A stretch of DNA of 64,000 nucleotides from the NCBI GenBank assembly GCA_016933335.1, contig JAFGBD010000046.1, positions 62,001 through 126,000 on the forward strand, given 5' to 3'. The position numbers and the translations under genes are program-made. The notes beneath the pieces are model-generated. The model saw nothing but the letters and a program-made list of their open reading frames with translations, made no database searches and was not told where the DNA came from. This stretch comes from Bacteroidales bacterium. GTDB lineage: Bacteria; Bacteroidota; Bacteroidia; Bacteroidales; UBA10428. Positions 1 through 9,483 of the stretch are shown one piece after another (the first letter of the stretch is position 1; the number at the start of each line of letters is the position of its first letter).

Positions 1-1717
1 CTTCATCTGACGCAATGATGCTGTATGCAAAATCAGACTTTAATCCCTCATGGGTGGTAAAATTAACAATGGTATCATCTCCGAAATAGCAGACTCCTGC
101 ACCATATGTTGAAGCCCAGATATGACCGTTCATATCCTGTGTAACGGAATTGAAATCAATCTCATAATTGCCTGTTGAAAAACGTTTTTTAATCTCCCCG
201 AATACATCGATGGAATATATGCCATCGGCCTGTGTAGCAAATAACAGATTATTCTCGTTGTCAATGAATACATGTTCGATAACGTTATGGGGAAGTCCGT
301 TGATCGTGCTGTAATGGACCCTGTCACCAGTGGAAAGATTAAAATAATAGATTCCCTCATTGGTGGCGGCATAAAGAATGTTTCCATCACCGGTTATCGA
401 ATTGATTGATCTGCCGAGTGAATTTGCAATGTATGAGAATCTCGAAATTTTTTCTGACGGCAGATCCATTTTATATAAACCGCTTTTTTCAGTGCCAATC
501 CACAAAGTTCTGGCTTTGTCATAAAACAAAGCGGTTACACTCTCGCCTGGCAGACCTTTTCCTGTGTCAAAGATTTTTTCAGCATGACCTGAGCCGGCAC
601 GAACCTTTAATAAGCCTTCCCTGCCTCCAAGCCACAGTATGTCTTCCTGCACAGCAATAGAGGTGATATTATTGGAAAATCCATTGATCTGGTAATTAAA
701 AAAAGTAATGGCATCACTCAGAAATAATGCCAGACCATCTCCATAGGTGGCGATCCAGATATTACCTTCCCTGTCCTCAAACACATTTTTTATGGAATTG
801 CTGGTCAGGCCGTTGTTTTTATCATAATTCACAAAATCATTAATTTTTCCGGCCGTATCAGGAATTTGAAATTTATAAACACCATCCCTGAGGGTGCCTA
901 TCCATACGTTATTCCCTGCATCCTTAAAAACGGACTGCACATTGAGATTCCCAAGGTTCTTATCCACACCAATTTTATTCAGCCTGTAAGTCTGATCCTT
1001 TTTCAGTGAGAGCAGATATATTCCTTCATCTTCGGTCCCGATCCAGAACTCATTCCTGTCGGTATCCGGTTTTATAACCTGGATTTTTATAAAATTCAGC
1101 TCTTCAATTCTTATGTACATCTGGATTTCAGGATCACCTGATTGATACCTGTAAATTTCGAGGCCATTTTGGGTACCCGTAAACAACAGGTCATCCTTAA
1201 GGGTGAGTGCGGTTATTAGTTTGTTATCCGGCTGGCTGAGCAGTCTCTTTTTTTCTGCCAGGTTTTCAATGACCAGAATTCCGTTATTCATTGTTGAAAC
1301 AAGCATCCTGCCTTGCTCATCTTCAGAAAAACCGGTAATTGTGCTTTTTACGGATTCCAGTGTTTCTACCAGCGCAAATTTTTTTCCATCGTAATAACAT
1401 ATTGCCCCGTTTTGAAATCCAAACCATAAGTCCCCGTCTTCTTCCTTATAACTGATATTGACCACATCTTTCTTTAGTATATCAATACCATTGTCACTAT
1501 AAAAATTAAAACCATCGAATTTACACAGGCCTTCACCGGTACCAATCCATATGAATCCGTTCCTGTCCTGATTGATGGTATATACAAACGGATGGCAAAT
1601 GCCTTGCTGGATCCCGAGTTTTTTAAACTTAAAGCTTTGCGGGGTGATTGATGCGGAGTGAATAAAAAAAAGTATGAAGATGCTGATAATTAGTTTTCCT
1701 GTTGCTGGTTTATTCAT
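1..1717 (-). CDS. Two-component-regulator propeller sensor, 3' end outside window
   Basis: The reverse frame is open from an ATG at 1717 to the window edge, giving about 572 residues. A hydrophobic leader (residues 8-24) is followed by repeated propeller blade motifs ending in IWIGTGEGL-like strings, for example FIWIGTGEGLCKFDG, NVWIGTLRDGVYKF and NIWIATYGDGLALF. This is the Reg_prop periplasmic sensor architecture of Bacteroidota. In known relatives a triple-tyrosine domain, one membrane helix and a histidine kinase, hybrid or other output follow; none is visible here, so the output is unknown. The gene starts only 22 nt after the stop of the upstream secreted-protein gene, so it is probably co-transcribed with the T9SS cargo module. 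A PorZ-like surface propeller is an alternative, but the N-terminus looks like a sensor. Confidence 0.85.
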   Translation of the reverse strand, partial: MNKPATGKLIISIFILFFIHSASITPQSFKFKKLGIQQGICHPFVYTINQDRNGFIWIGTGEGLCKFDGFNFYSDNGIDILKKDVVNISYKEEDGDLWFGFQNGAICYYDGKKFALVETLESVKSTITGFSEDEQGRMLVSTMNNGILVIENLAEKKRLLSQPDNKLITALTLKDDLLFTGTQNGLEIYRYQSGDPEIQMYIRIEELNFIKIQVIKPDTDRNEFWIGTEDEGIYLLSLKKDQTYRLNKIGVDKNLGNLNVQSVFKDAGNNVWIGTLRDGVYKFQIPDTAGKINDFVNYDKNNGLTSNSIKNVFEDREGNIWIATYGDGLALFLSDAITFFNYQINGFSNNITSIAVQEDILWLGGREGLLKVRAGSGHAEKIFDTGKGLPGESVTALFYDKARTLWIGTEKSGLYKMDLPSEKISRFSYIANSLGRSINSITGDGNILYAATNEGIYYFNLSTGDRVHYSTINGLPHNVIEHVFIDNENNLLFATQADGIYSIDVFGEIKKRFSTGNYEIDFNSVTQDMNGHIWASTYGAGVCYFGDDTIVNFTTHEGLKSDFAYSIIASDE

Positions 1718-1739
1718 GCTAGGGTTTTTTGCTGATCAC

Positions 1740-2708
1740 TCATTTAACTTTTGTTGCCCTGATCCCATAGTTATATTTGGGGACACCTCCGATCGGAATC
1801 ACATAGAAGGGTAATAATTCGCCATACTGGTTTCTGACATTAACAACCACATTGTTGTTACGTACCGGAGGATTTTTTCTTTTTATAAATTGTATATCAA
1901 GAGATTTGTTATGTTCTTCATCCAGGATTTTAAATTCATCTTCCACCCATACATCCTCATTTGACACTTTGCTCATCTGTCCCAGCCGGGCAACAGAGAC
2001 CGTCCTGATAAAACCATCGTTGTCCCAGTCAAAATTGCTCAATTTAACACTGATGGTTCTGTCATCCACATACGGATAAATATGAGACACTTCGTTGGGA
2101 TCATCATGCATCCTGAAAGAGTATTCATAGGTAAAGGCATTGGCACCTTCAATGGGTTTATTCACATCGGGACTTGTGCTGAGATAGTAACGGTAAAGAT
2201 TACCGTCATCACCTGCAATCCCGTCCACAACGATTTTAAAAATGTAACCGTCGAACTTCGTGACCAGCTCGCCTTCGGTCGGGTTAAACGGACCAAAGGT
2301 GTACCATTTCTTATCATACTGGGGATTTTCGCCAAATGTTTTGGTGGCCAGGAGGTTCCCGCTTTTATAATTTCCCGTTGGCTGAGTCTCAATGGCATCT
2401 TTGTGTGTATAACACTCTTTACCGCCGAAAATCGAGAATGTTGTCCTCGTATCCCATATCCCGTTTATTTCATCAATTGCTCCGCCAATGTCCGGATCAT
2501 AAACCTTGATATAGATTGGTTCATTGAAATCTTTGGGTATCCGGAAGAAAAATGATTGCGAAAAATCATCATCACCCCACGATGTTTCACCTTTCGGGCC
2601 GAATGTCATAAGGTAAGGAATGTTTTCATCTCCTGCCGGAACGGGCTGGCTCATTAAACAATTGATAATCAAAAGGCAAAATAGTGTTGTTGTATAAATT
2701 TGCTTCAT
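1740..2708 (-). CDS. Secreted protein of unknown function in T9SS cargo module
   Basis: This 322-aa protein has a clear N-terminal signal peptide (residues 1-20, ending near MSQP). I do not recognise a named domain. The mature part is rich in aromatic and acidic residues and looks beta-rich; it has no C-terminal T9SS tail and no lipobox. It lies about 98 nt downstream of the PD40-PKD gene and 22 nt upstream of the propeller sensor, on the same strand, so it is probably a periplasmic or outer-membrane-associated accessory of the module. The function is inferred only from position. Confidence 0.75.
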   Translation of the reverse strand: MKQIYTTTLFCLLIINCLMSQPVPAGDENIPYLMTFGPKGETSWGDDDFSQSFFFRIPKDFNEPIYIKVYDPDIGGAIDEINGIWDTRTTFSIFGGKECYTHKDAIETQPTGNYKSGNLLATKTFGENPQYDKKWYTFGPFNPTEGELVTKFDGYIFKIVVDGIAGDDGNLYRYYLSTSPDVNKPIEGANAFTYEYSFRMHDDPNEVSHIYPYVDDRTISVKLSNFDWDNDGFIRTVSVARLGQMSKVSNEDVWVEDEFKILDEEHNKSLDIQFIKRKNPPVRNNNVVVNVRNQYGELLPFYVIPIGGVPKYNYGIRATKVK

Positions 2709-2806
2709 TATATAGTTTTAAAAGTGAAGATTTTCATAAACATTTTTAATTTACGTAAAAATATCATCAAAGTTTGGTCCAAATGTCATTTCTTGAATAA
2801 AAAAAA

Positions 2807-4246
2807 TCATTCCCTTCTTCTCAAAATTGTAACTGGCCTGGTAACGCACCTTAATTCAGGAAACTGATTGTTGTCTTCCACCTGGCTTGTAACACCAAGC
2901 TGCACTTTAAAGGTACCGGGTTTGGTGTATGCGTGCTCTGCAGAAATACCGGTTGCTCTTGTGCCATCTCCAAAATCCCAGTAGTAATCATCAATCTCAA
3001 AGTTTTTTAAATAGGTTTCCCGTGCATCAAAACTGATATTTTCATCGATATAGCCTGTATCCACCATATTGATATAAGGCTGTTCTATCGGTTCCACAAT
3101 GTGTTCATATATTGCCTGGCTAAAGTAAATGTCCCCGGTCAGGGTATCGATAACATTCAGCCTAACAAGATATGTTCCGGGTTCGTCATAACAATGATTT
3201 GCTTCCAGATCTCTTATGAACGTACCATCACCAAGGTCCCATTCATAACTGAAGGTTGTGGTATCCAGGTCGATGCTGCCCTGTTCATAAAAGATATAGC
3301 AATAGTCGTCTTCCTGCTGCCCGGGACAATTTGTAAATACCGGTAGTGTGGAGTTGAAAATATAGACATCTTTTGATCCTGTCCTGCTGGATGCAAAAAA
3401 CCCTGTATCCATGGTATTGTTTATGATGAAGCTGAAATCATCCGAGTTGGAATTGAAAGGTGCAGGCATTTTGACCGGTTCAAGCCATTCATCATCCACA
3501 TAATCGGAATAGAAAATGTCCATATCAGTTCTTTCATCATGCCCCCTTGAAGAAAAATAAAGTCTTCCGCTGGAGTGGTAAAAAGGAAATACCTCATTTT
3601 CGCCGGTATTGATTTTTTCGCCAAGATTTTCCTGCGGACCCCATCTCCCGTTTTCCCAGTTTGAAACATAGATATCATATCCTCCAAATCCCCTGGGATC
3701 TTTTGAACAGAAGAACAGCCGCTGCCCGTCTTCAGTAATAAAAGGATAGCCTACATCGTAGGTCAGCCTGTTGAACCTGGTTTCCCTTATGTTAACCCAG
3801 TTGTCATTCATAAGTTCAGCAGTAAAAAGACCAAGGACAGTATCACCCCTGAGGCTGTTCCCGAAATTACTGGACGCATCCACATTGCGTGTAAAATACA
3901 TCACTGTGCCTTCCTTGTTAAACGAGACGGGTCCTTCATTGAACCGGGTCGCAATGTCTTTTGAAAACAGCTGAACAGTACCGAATTTTCCGGCACGGCG
4001 CTGTTTTGCCAAAAAAATATTGCTTAATGGCAGATCATTATCCACGTTTGTACTGGTAAAAAGTACATCGTTCTTCCTGTTTGATACGAAGACCAGATCA
4101 TTTCCGTAAAACATGGGGGCATATTCATCACTCCGGGCATTGTTGATTGATAGTTTCTGTATGGCATAGTATCTCTGTGCAAAGGATTGCGCTGTGATTG
4201 CGCAAATCACAAAGATGACAGCCATATGTAATCCGAAAACTCTCAT
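2807..4246 (-). CDS. PD40 (TolB-like) propeller protein with two PKD domains
   Basis: The 479-aa product has a signal peptide (residues 1-23), then TolB/PD40-type blades over roughly residues 35-300, seen as repeated phrases such as DLVFVSNRK, LFFCSKDPRGFGGYDIY and LYFSSRGHDERTDMDIFY. Two PKD domains follow, each with the hallmark WDLGDGT or WDFGDGT string, near residues 310-395 and 395-475. PD40 proteins often accompany PorP/SprF-like barrels; PorE of the T9SS has PD40 repeats plus an OmpA-like peptidoglycan-binding end. Here that OmpA end is absent and PKD domains occupy the C-terminus. The gene begins 3 nt after the PorP-like stop codon, implying one transcript and a shared complex. Confidence 0.85.
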   Translation of the reverse strand: MRVFGLHMAVIFVICAITAQSFAQRYYAIQKLSINNARSDEYAPMFYGNDLVFVSNRKNDVLFTSTNVDNDLPLSNIFLAKQRRAGKFGTVQLFSKDIATRFNEGPVSFNKEGTVMYFTRNVDASSNFGNSLRGDTVLGLFTAELMNDNWVNIRETRFNRLTYDVGYPFITEDGQRLFFCSKDPRGFGGYDIYVSNWENGRWGPQENLGEKINTGENEVFPFYHSSGRLYFSSRGHDERTDMDIFYSDYVDDEWLEPVKMPAPFNSNSDDFSFIINNTMDTGFFASSRTGSKDVYIFNSTLPVFTNCPGQQEDDYCYIFYEQGSIDLDTTTFSYEWDLGDGTFIRDLEANHCYDEPGTYLVRLNVIDTLTGDIYFSQAIYEHIVEPIEQPYINMVDTGYIDENISFDARETYLKNFEIDDYYWDFGDGTRATGISAEHAYTKPGTFKVQLGVTSQVEDNNQFPELRCVTRPVTILRRRE

Positions 4247-4249
4247 GTT

Positions 4250-5167
4250 TTAAAAATCACCGGGATCAGAGGCCCTGATTTTGAATCCAAACTCATATTG
4301 AAAAGTAAATTCAAGTGAACCGTTATGGTATTTGCTTAATTCACCCAGCCCCAGATCATAAGATACCCCGGCTCTTGCCTGATAATTGATTCTGTAGTTA
4401 AAAAGGAAAATGAAAGCTTCATTCGGTCTGTATGACAATCCGCCCAGAATAATGTCTTTGTAATTGAGGGTCAGATTAAAGTCAGGTTCAAATGAATAAC
4501 TTATTTCGTAATGCAACAGAAAAGAGGGTTGTAACCGTAAATTATTGTTTAACGGGAAAGAGTAACCGGCAGTCAGATAATAACTGTACTTTTCAAAATC
4601 GTGGTAAACCTGCAGTCCGATGGTTTCTCCGCCATCATGGTATCCCAGTAACAGGGGGATGGAAAAACCGGCAAAAAAGTTACCATTATAATAATACGCA
4701 CCAATTCCGAAATTAGGCAGCAGGTAATTTTCAAGCTTATCATCAAAAATAAATTCCCCGTCTCCAAGATCTATAAGATCAAATCTTCCTGTGGAAATAC
4801 CACCTTTCAGTCCAAGCGATAGTCTGCCATTGCCCAGATCGATACGGTAAGCATAATTCAGAAAGATATTTTTATAATTTCTTGAACCGATGGATTCATT
4901 GAAAAGCAGAACACCCAAAGCAGTCTTTACGTCTTTCATCGGCCAGTGAAGGCTGATTGTCTGGGCTGAAGGTGCTCCTTCAAAGCCCATCCACTGGCTC
5001 CGGTGTGAAAATGTAAATGTAAAGACCTCATTTCTGCCGGCACAGGCAGGGTTCAGCACCAGTCCGTTAAACAGGTACTGGCTGTTCAGCAAAGCCCTGT
5101 CCTGACCTGATATGAAAACAGCGCTCAACAGAAAAACGGATAATATGACATATTTTGTTTTATTCAT
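4250..5167 (-). CDS. PorP/SprF family T9SS outer-membrane protein
   Basis: The 305-aa protein has a signal peptide (1-21), then the family hallmark near the mature N-terminus (SQYLFNGLVLNPACAGRN followed by SHRSQWMGFEGAP), and alternating hydrophobic strands typical of a small beta-barrel to the C-terminus. Family members such as SprF support secretion or surface attachment of a particular partner adhesin with a type B (CHU_C) tail. Its start codon overlaps the stop of the upstream giant adhesin as TAATG, so translation is probably coupled. The partner is therefore inferred to be that adhesin. This is a second PorP paralogue in the window, distinct from the one heading the gldKLMN operon. Confidence 0.9.
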   Translation of the reverse strand: MNKTKYVILSVFLLSAVFISGQDRALLNSQYLFNGLVLNPACAGRNEVFTFTFSHRSQWMGFEGAPSAQTISLHWPMKDVKTALGVLLFNESIGSRNYKNIFLNYAYRIDLGNGRLSLGLKGGISTGRFDLIDLGDGEFIFDDKLENYLLPNFGIGAYYYNGNFFAGFSIPLLLGYHDGGETIGLQVYHDFEKYSYYLTAGYSFPLNNNLRLQPSFLLHYEISYSFEPDFNLTLNYKDIILGGLSYRPNEAFIFLFNYRINYQARAGVSYDLGLGELSKYHNGSLEFTFQYEFGFKIRASDPGDF

Positions 5168-8100
5168 TATGGCCTCACCAGCTCGATGTATTTTTTGAAA
5201 GGGGGAAATTCCTTTTCTTTTCCTTCAATTTTTACTTTCAGCACATAGAAATAGGTGCCTTCAGGAAGCTCAGCATGGTTTTTATAATGGGTACCGTCCC
5301 AGAAATTGGTCTCATTATAATCAGACTCTTCGAAGACAACCTGTCCCAGCCGGTTAAAAATGATCAGTTCAATTCTTTCGGCATTTTCAATTTCAATTTT
5401 AAATAATTCGGCGCTGGTCCCTGATCCGGGTGTGATTCCCAGGGGAAGTTCCAAATCTCTGACAATGATGCTTATGCTGTCCTGAGTGGACGGGCATATG
5501 CCGTTTGTTACTGTCCATACCAGGATATTATCAAAATCCAGGCCGCTCACATTGGCATTGGGCGATGTTTCATCATCAAATACGGCTTCGCCTCTGGAAA
5601 CCGACCAGATACCGTTTCCAAACAAAGGAGGCTGTGCATTGAGGGTCGTCCGGAACTTAAAATCCAGTAACTGATCAGTCCCTGCATCAATGTCCACAGG
5701 TTGTTCATAAAATGTGATGAATATACTGTCAGAATCAGCGCATTTCCAGTTTGTTTCGGTCCATTTGAACCACCCTTCTGACATACCTGAAGTAAAACCG
5801 TGGATAGTCACCGTTGCATCTTCGAGAGAGGCATCGTCGAACGTTCCGATACCGGTCTGCCATAATCCCGCCGAGCCTGTAATACTCTTACTGGCTGAAA
5901 GTGTATAATGGTTTCCGCATACCTCTGCAAGATCTTCTCCAGGATCAGCCTGCGGAATCTCATAAACAGTCACATTTACCTGCTCAGTTGCTGCAGACAG
6001 ATCGGCAGCACACAGGCTGTCATCAACGATTGATATAAGGCTGACATCCTGGCCGGTTAAAAAAACAAGGGGGATGGAATTCAGTCCGGGAATATCTGTG
6101 ATTGTGGAATCAGCTATCAGTTCATTTCCCACCTTAACCTTCCAGGGGGCATGATCCCCGGTTACATTATAATCTATCATGACAGTACCACCTGCACATG
6201 TTGTATCCAGTGAGCTGATGAGGTTTCCTTCAGGCAGGTCATTGATGAGGACCTGTACATGCTCACTGGTGTCAATACATTCGGCTCCACTGGCAGACGA
6301 TAAAACAAGCCTTCGATAGTACATCGGCGACACCAGATCACCTGTTTCAAAATCCCTGCCGCTGTTTGGATTCTTACCCAGGGCATTTGTCCAGTCGGTT
6401 AAATTCGGGCTCATCTGCCACAGATAGGCGAAATCTGCCGGATTACCGTCTTTATGCTGCGAGCCGGTGAGCTGCTCGCTGGTGTTGTAACATGTATATT
6501 TCAGCTGATTACCGGTTATTACATTGTTCTTAATCGTTTTATATACAAACACGTTGACCGTATCACTAAATTGAACGCAAATGTCAGATGTCACCTTTCT
6601 GACGAACATAGTGCTGTCAGACAGTGCCGGCGGAACATACCCTGCAGTATTGCTGGTACCCTGTGCAGGCAGCCATGTACCGCCGGCAGCAGGTTTTAAC
6701 ATCCATTCATAAGTATAAAAGCCGTCTCCCCCGGTAGCAGGTGGTGGATTAAACGGCAGTGGAGAATTGTTTTCACATATGGTGTCATCAGGAAGATCCA
6801 GATCATTAATGATTGCCGGAATGACGGTCAGGCTTAATACATCGGTTGTATCCTTACAGGCATCATATGTGCCCGAGAAGACAACTCTTCTGAATTGAAT
6901 ATTACCTGATAAAGTGCCGTGAGCATAATCAATACCATCAGCACCGGGAATCTCATTCCATACAGAGCCTGAATTTATCAGCCATTTATAGGTGTAAGAG
7001 CCGGGACCGTCTCCCCCTGCAGGCGGCGTGCCGTTGATTATCTCCGGATTATCTCCTTCGCAGTACCTGGATGAATCGGTTGATATGTTATTGTTTGTGA
7101 GGGCATCCAGTACTGTTACCAGTTTAATATCTGAAGTGTCAATGCAGGCATTATCATTTCCGGAAAAGACAATTCTTCTGTATTCAGTGGTTGTTGCAAG
7201 AGGTCCGACAGTTATTTCCTGCATGTTGCTGCCGGGAATATCGGTCCAAACAGTCGCGTCTTTCTGCTGCCATAAATAACTGTAAGAGCCGTCGCCATTT
7301 GCAGGGTAGCGTGCTTTCAAGAGTTCAGGCGAATCTCCCTGACAAATCACAGTGTCTGACGTAATAAATTCATTAACGGTGATGGATGGCAGCACGGTCA
7401 GCTTTACCGTATCGCTGTAACCTGAACAGTATTTTGTGGAAGTCACATATCTCCGGTAGTATCTTGTGTCAGTCAGCGGGCCCGGGGATAACGGCTGGTT
7501 TGAGGACAGCAGGCTTCCGGTGTCGCTCCAGTCCAGAGCGTCTGCGCTGATCTGCCATTGATACTGATAATTGGATCCGTCACCGCCTGCGGGCTGATCA
7601 CCTGTTATTGGTAAAGGATTGATATTGTAACAGATTGTATCTGAACCGTAGATGTTATTATTTGTAATGGCGGGATAAACGAAGATCTCCACAGGCTTGC
7701 TTACAGTGTCTGCCTGGGGTTTAGCCCCTGGTGCATGAACTATTCTTCTGAAATGAGTGGTTGTATACAACGTGTCCGGTGTAAAATCCCTCTGATCAGC
7801 CCCGGTTCCGACAGCCAGATCCCACAGAACTTTATCCGCGCTTTGTTCCCATTTATAGGTATATGTTCCTTCTCCGCCTTTCGGATTACTTCCTGTAATA
7901 ATTTTTGGCTGTTTTCCTGCACAGATGGTATCCCTTCCCCTGATGACATTAAACAAAAAACCGTTCAACGGAAGCAGAAGAGATGAATAGGTTCTTCCGG
8001 GCTGTCCGGGATTACCGAAAGTTGAACAACTGATAACGGTTCCCTGATCCCCCGGAGTCGTATCAATCACAAATGACGGAACCTGCTGACCCGAATACCA

Positions 8101-9279
8101 GAACACTCCTCCGCCACCCCCACCTCCGGAACCGGTGCAGCTTGTACCTGTATTTCCTCCTTTACCTCCCCTGACCGAAATACTCATAGCACCTGAAAAA
8201 TCTGTGGCATCAATAAGCACTGTACCGCCTGCACCGCCACCGCCGCCACTGGCGTCAACAGTTTCGGTAATTCCTTCTCCGTCTGCAAGGATTGAGCGAC
8301 CGTTGCCTTCAAGCACACCTGCAGCAATGATTACAATTCCGCCACCGTCACCGCCTTTTGATGCCAGGGTAGTACTGCTTTGGACACCCGAACCTCCGCC
8401 GCCTCCCATCACTATCCTGCCGTTGTCATAATAATCATCTCCCTGGATACCGCCCATTGCAGCCAGAAAATAATCAAGACCGCATGATTCTGCCTGTACT
8501 CCGCCATCTCCGCCAAGTCCGTAATTACTGCCCCCGCCACCTCCTGCAAAAACACCATTACCGCCGCCACCCCCTGTTGCAGCCCAAAATGCTCCCTTTG
8601 TATAAGGGAAGGAGGTACTGACAGTACCTTCACCTTTATTTCCGGCCCTGTTGAATTCATCCGGAAAAAAGTTAACGGTATCATAGTTATTTTCATCATA
8701 AGGATCAATGATGGTACGGCAATCACCCGTAAATCCTGTCTCAGGCTGAGCGCCCCTGAAACCCTTATGACGGACGTCGATGTTATCCTGGAATTGAAGC
8801 GTATCAAAAACAATCATTGCCAGTATTCCGCCGGTATTACCATCCCAGTCCGGTACAGTAAGTGTTCCGCTGATCACTGTATAGTCAGATTCATATACTC
8901 TGACAAGTTGTATTTTTTCACCGTTGTCATAGCTATGAAGGAAATCAGCGGTAAAAATCATTTTATTGCCGATGATTTCAGCTATTTGCAGAATTTCATA
9001 TTTACCGGTGTTGTGGTCATCATCCCTGGATCCCCTGTTGGGTACCCCCCGGTTGTCAACTCCCCCGTCATAGATTAGTTCAACCCCTGTCATCTGTATC
9101 AGCAGCACTTTGTCTCCCGGATTAAAACTGCCTGCATCACCGGTAAACATGACTGTATCAGCATATAAAGAATCAACCTTCAGGTATTGATTAACAGTAC
9201 CGCTGATGAAATCCTGCGGAAATATTTGGCAAAAGAGAATAAAAACCAGTGACGATATTGCAATAACTTTTCTCAGCAT
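5167..9279 (-). CDS. Giant T9SS type B (CHU_C) surface adhesin with Ig-like repeats
   Basis: The 1370-aa protein has a signal peptide (1-22), an N-terminal beta-rich domain (about 23-215), a glycine-rich segment (about 230-390), six Ig-like repeats of roughly 90-100 residues (about 440-1010), further beta domains, and a C-terminal CHU_C/gliding-type sorting domain starting near LPLGITPG and containing IFNRLGQVVFE, NFWDGTH and PEGTYFYVLKV. Type B tails direct export by the T9SS and are usually not cleaved off and linked to lipopolysaccharide in the way type A tails are. The architecture resembles SprB-like adhesins. It is the first gene of its cluster and overlaps the PorP/SprF-like gene by one base. 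The ligand is unknown. Confidence 0.92.
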   Translation of the reverse strand: MLRKVIAISSLVFILFCQIFPQDFISGTVNQYLKVDSLYADTVMFTGDAGSFNPGDKVLLIQMTGVELIYDGGVDNRGVPNRGSRDDDHNTGKYEILQIAEIIGNKMIFTADFLHSYDNGEKIQLVRVYESDYTVISGTLTVPDWDGNTGGILAMIVFDTLQFQDNIDVRHKGFRGAQPETGFTGDCRTIIDPYDENNYDTVNFFPDEFNRAGNKGEGTVSTSFPYTKGAFWAATGGGGGNGVFAGGGGGSNYGLGGDGGVQAESCGLDYFLAAMGGIQGDDYYDNGRIVMGGGGGSGVQSSTTLASKGGDGGGIVIIAAGVLEGNGRSILADGEGITETVDASGGGGGAGGTVLIDATDFSGAMSISVRGGKGGNTGTSCTGSGGGGGGGVFWYSGQQVPSFVIDTTPGDQGTVISCSTFGNPGQPGRTYSSLLLPLNGFLFNVIRGRDTICAGKQPKIITGSNPKGGEGTYTYKWEQSADKVLWDLAVGTGADQRDFTPDTLYTTTHFRRIVHAPGAKPQADTVSKPVEIFVYPAITNNNIYGSDTICYNINPLPITGDQPAGGDGSNYQYQWQISADALDWSDTGSLLSSNQPLSPGPLTDTRYYRRYVTSTKYCSGYSDTVKLTVLPSITVNEFITSDTVICQGDSPELLKARYPANGDGSYSYLWQQKDATVWTDIPGSNMQEITVGPLATTTEYRRIVFSGNDNACIDTSDIKLVTVLDALTNNNISTDSSRYCEGDNPEIINGTPPAGGDGPGSYTYKWLINSGSVWNEIPGADGIDYAHGTLSGNIQFRRVVFSGTYDACKDTTDVLSLTVIPAIINDLDLPDDTICENNSPLPFNPPPATGGDGFYTYEWMLKPAAGGTWLPAQGTSNTAGYVPPALSDSTMFVRKVTSDICVQFSDTVNVFVYKTIKNNVITGNQLKYTCYNTSEQLTGSQHKDGNPADFAYLWQMSPNLTDWTNALGKNPNSGRDFETGDLVSPMYYRRLVLSSASGAECIDTSEHVQVLINDLPEGNLISSLDTTCAGGTVMIDYNVTGDHAPWKVKVGNELIADSTITDIPGLNSIPLVFLTGQDVSLISIVDDSLCAADLSAATEQVNVTVYEIPQADPGEDLAEVCGNHYTLSASKSITGSAGLWQTGIGTFDDASLEDATVTIHGFTSGMSEGWFKWTETNWKCADSDSIFITFYEQPVDIDAGTDQLLDFKFRTTLNAQPPLFGNGIWSVSRGEAVFDDETSPNANVSGLDFDNILVWTVTNGICPSTQDSISIIVRDLELPLGITPGSGTSAELFKIEIENAERIELIIFNRLGQVVFEESDYNETNFWDGTHYKNHAELPEGTYFYVLKVKIEGKEKEFPPFKKYIELVRP
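6250..7955 (-). repeat. Six Ig-like protein repeats inside the adhesin gene
   Basis: Six consecutive segments share the pattern D-T-I-C near the start, G-G-D/E-G followed by YxYxW in the middle, and FRRIV or YYRR near the end, with period about 90-100 codons. Copies differ in length and have drifted at the DNA level, so they are old duplications and not a recent tandem array. The conserved cysteine pair (one near the start, one near the end of most units) could form a disulfide. Confidence 0.8.
8106..8580 (-). other. Glycine-rich segment of the adhesin
   Basis: The minus strand encodes several runs of four to seven glycines (for example ATGGGGGNGVFAGGGGGS) across about 160 residues between the N-terminal domain and the Ig-like repeats. 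The antisense strand is therefore C-rich and gives a spurious proline-rich open frame. The segment resembles glycine-rich beta-roll or helix-bundle spacers in long bacterial surface proteins, but the fold is not determined here. Confidence 0.75.
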
Positions 9280-9483
9280 CTGATCGGTTGACAGTTATCA
9301 AAATCAAATATAACTAAATATTATTCCGAAAATTTAACAAATTTTCAACACAGTTCCAATTAATGGTGTGGTTTCATTCACAATGTGAGAACGTCTGAAA
9401 TTGTCCTGATCCTTTATCCAGAAAACATCCAGGTTGACTTTTCCGGAAATGATATTGTTTTATGGATCGTCATATCAACCGGA

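Noticed and set aside
2082-2555. 157-aa plus-strand open frame
   Set aside because: Antisense to the 322-aa secreted protein, no signal or domain, unlikely composition.
8135-8431. 98-aa proline-rich open frame on the plus strand
   Set aside because: It is the antisense of the glycine-rich segment of the adhesin; the composition follows from GGN codons read in reverse.
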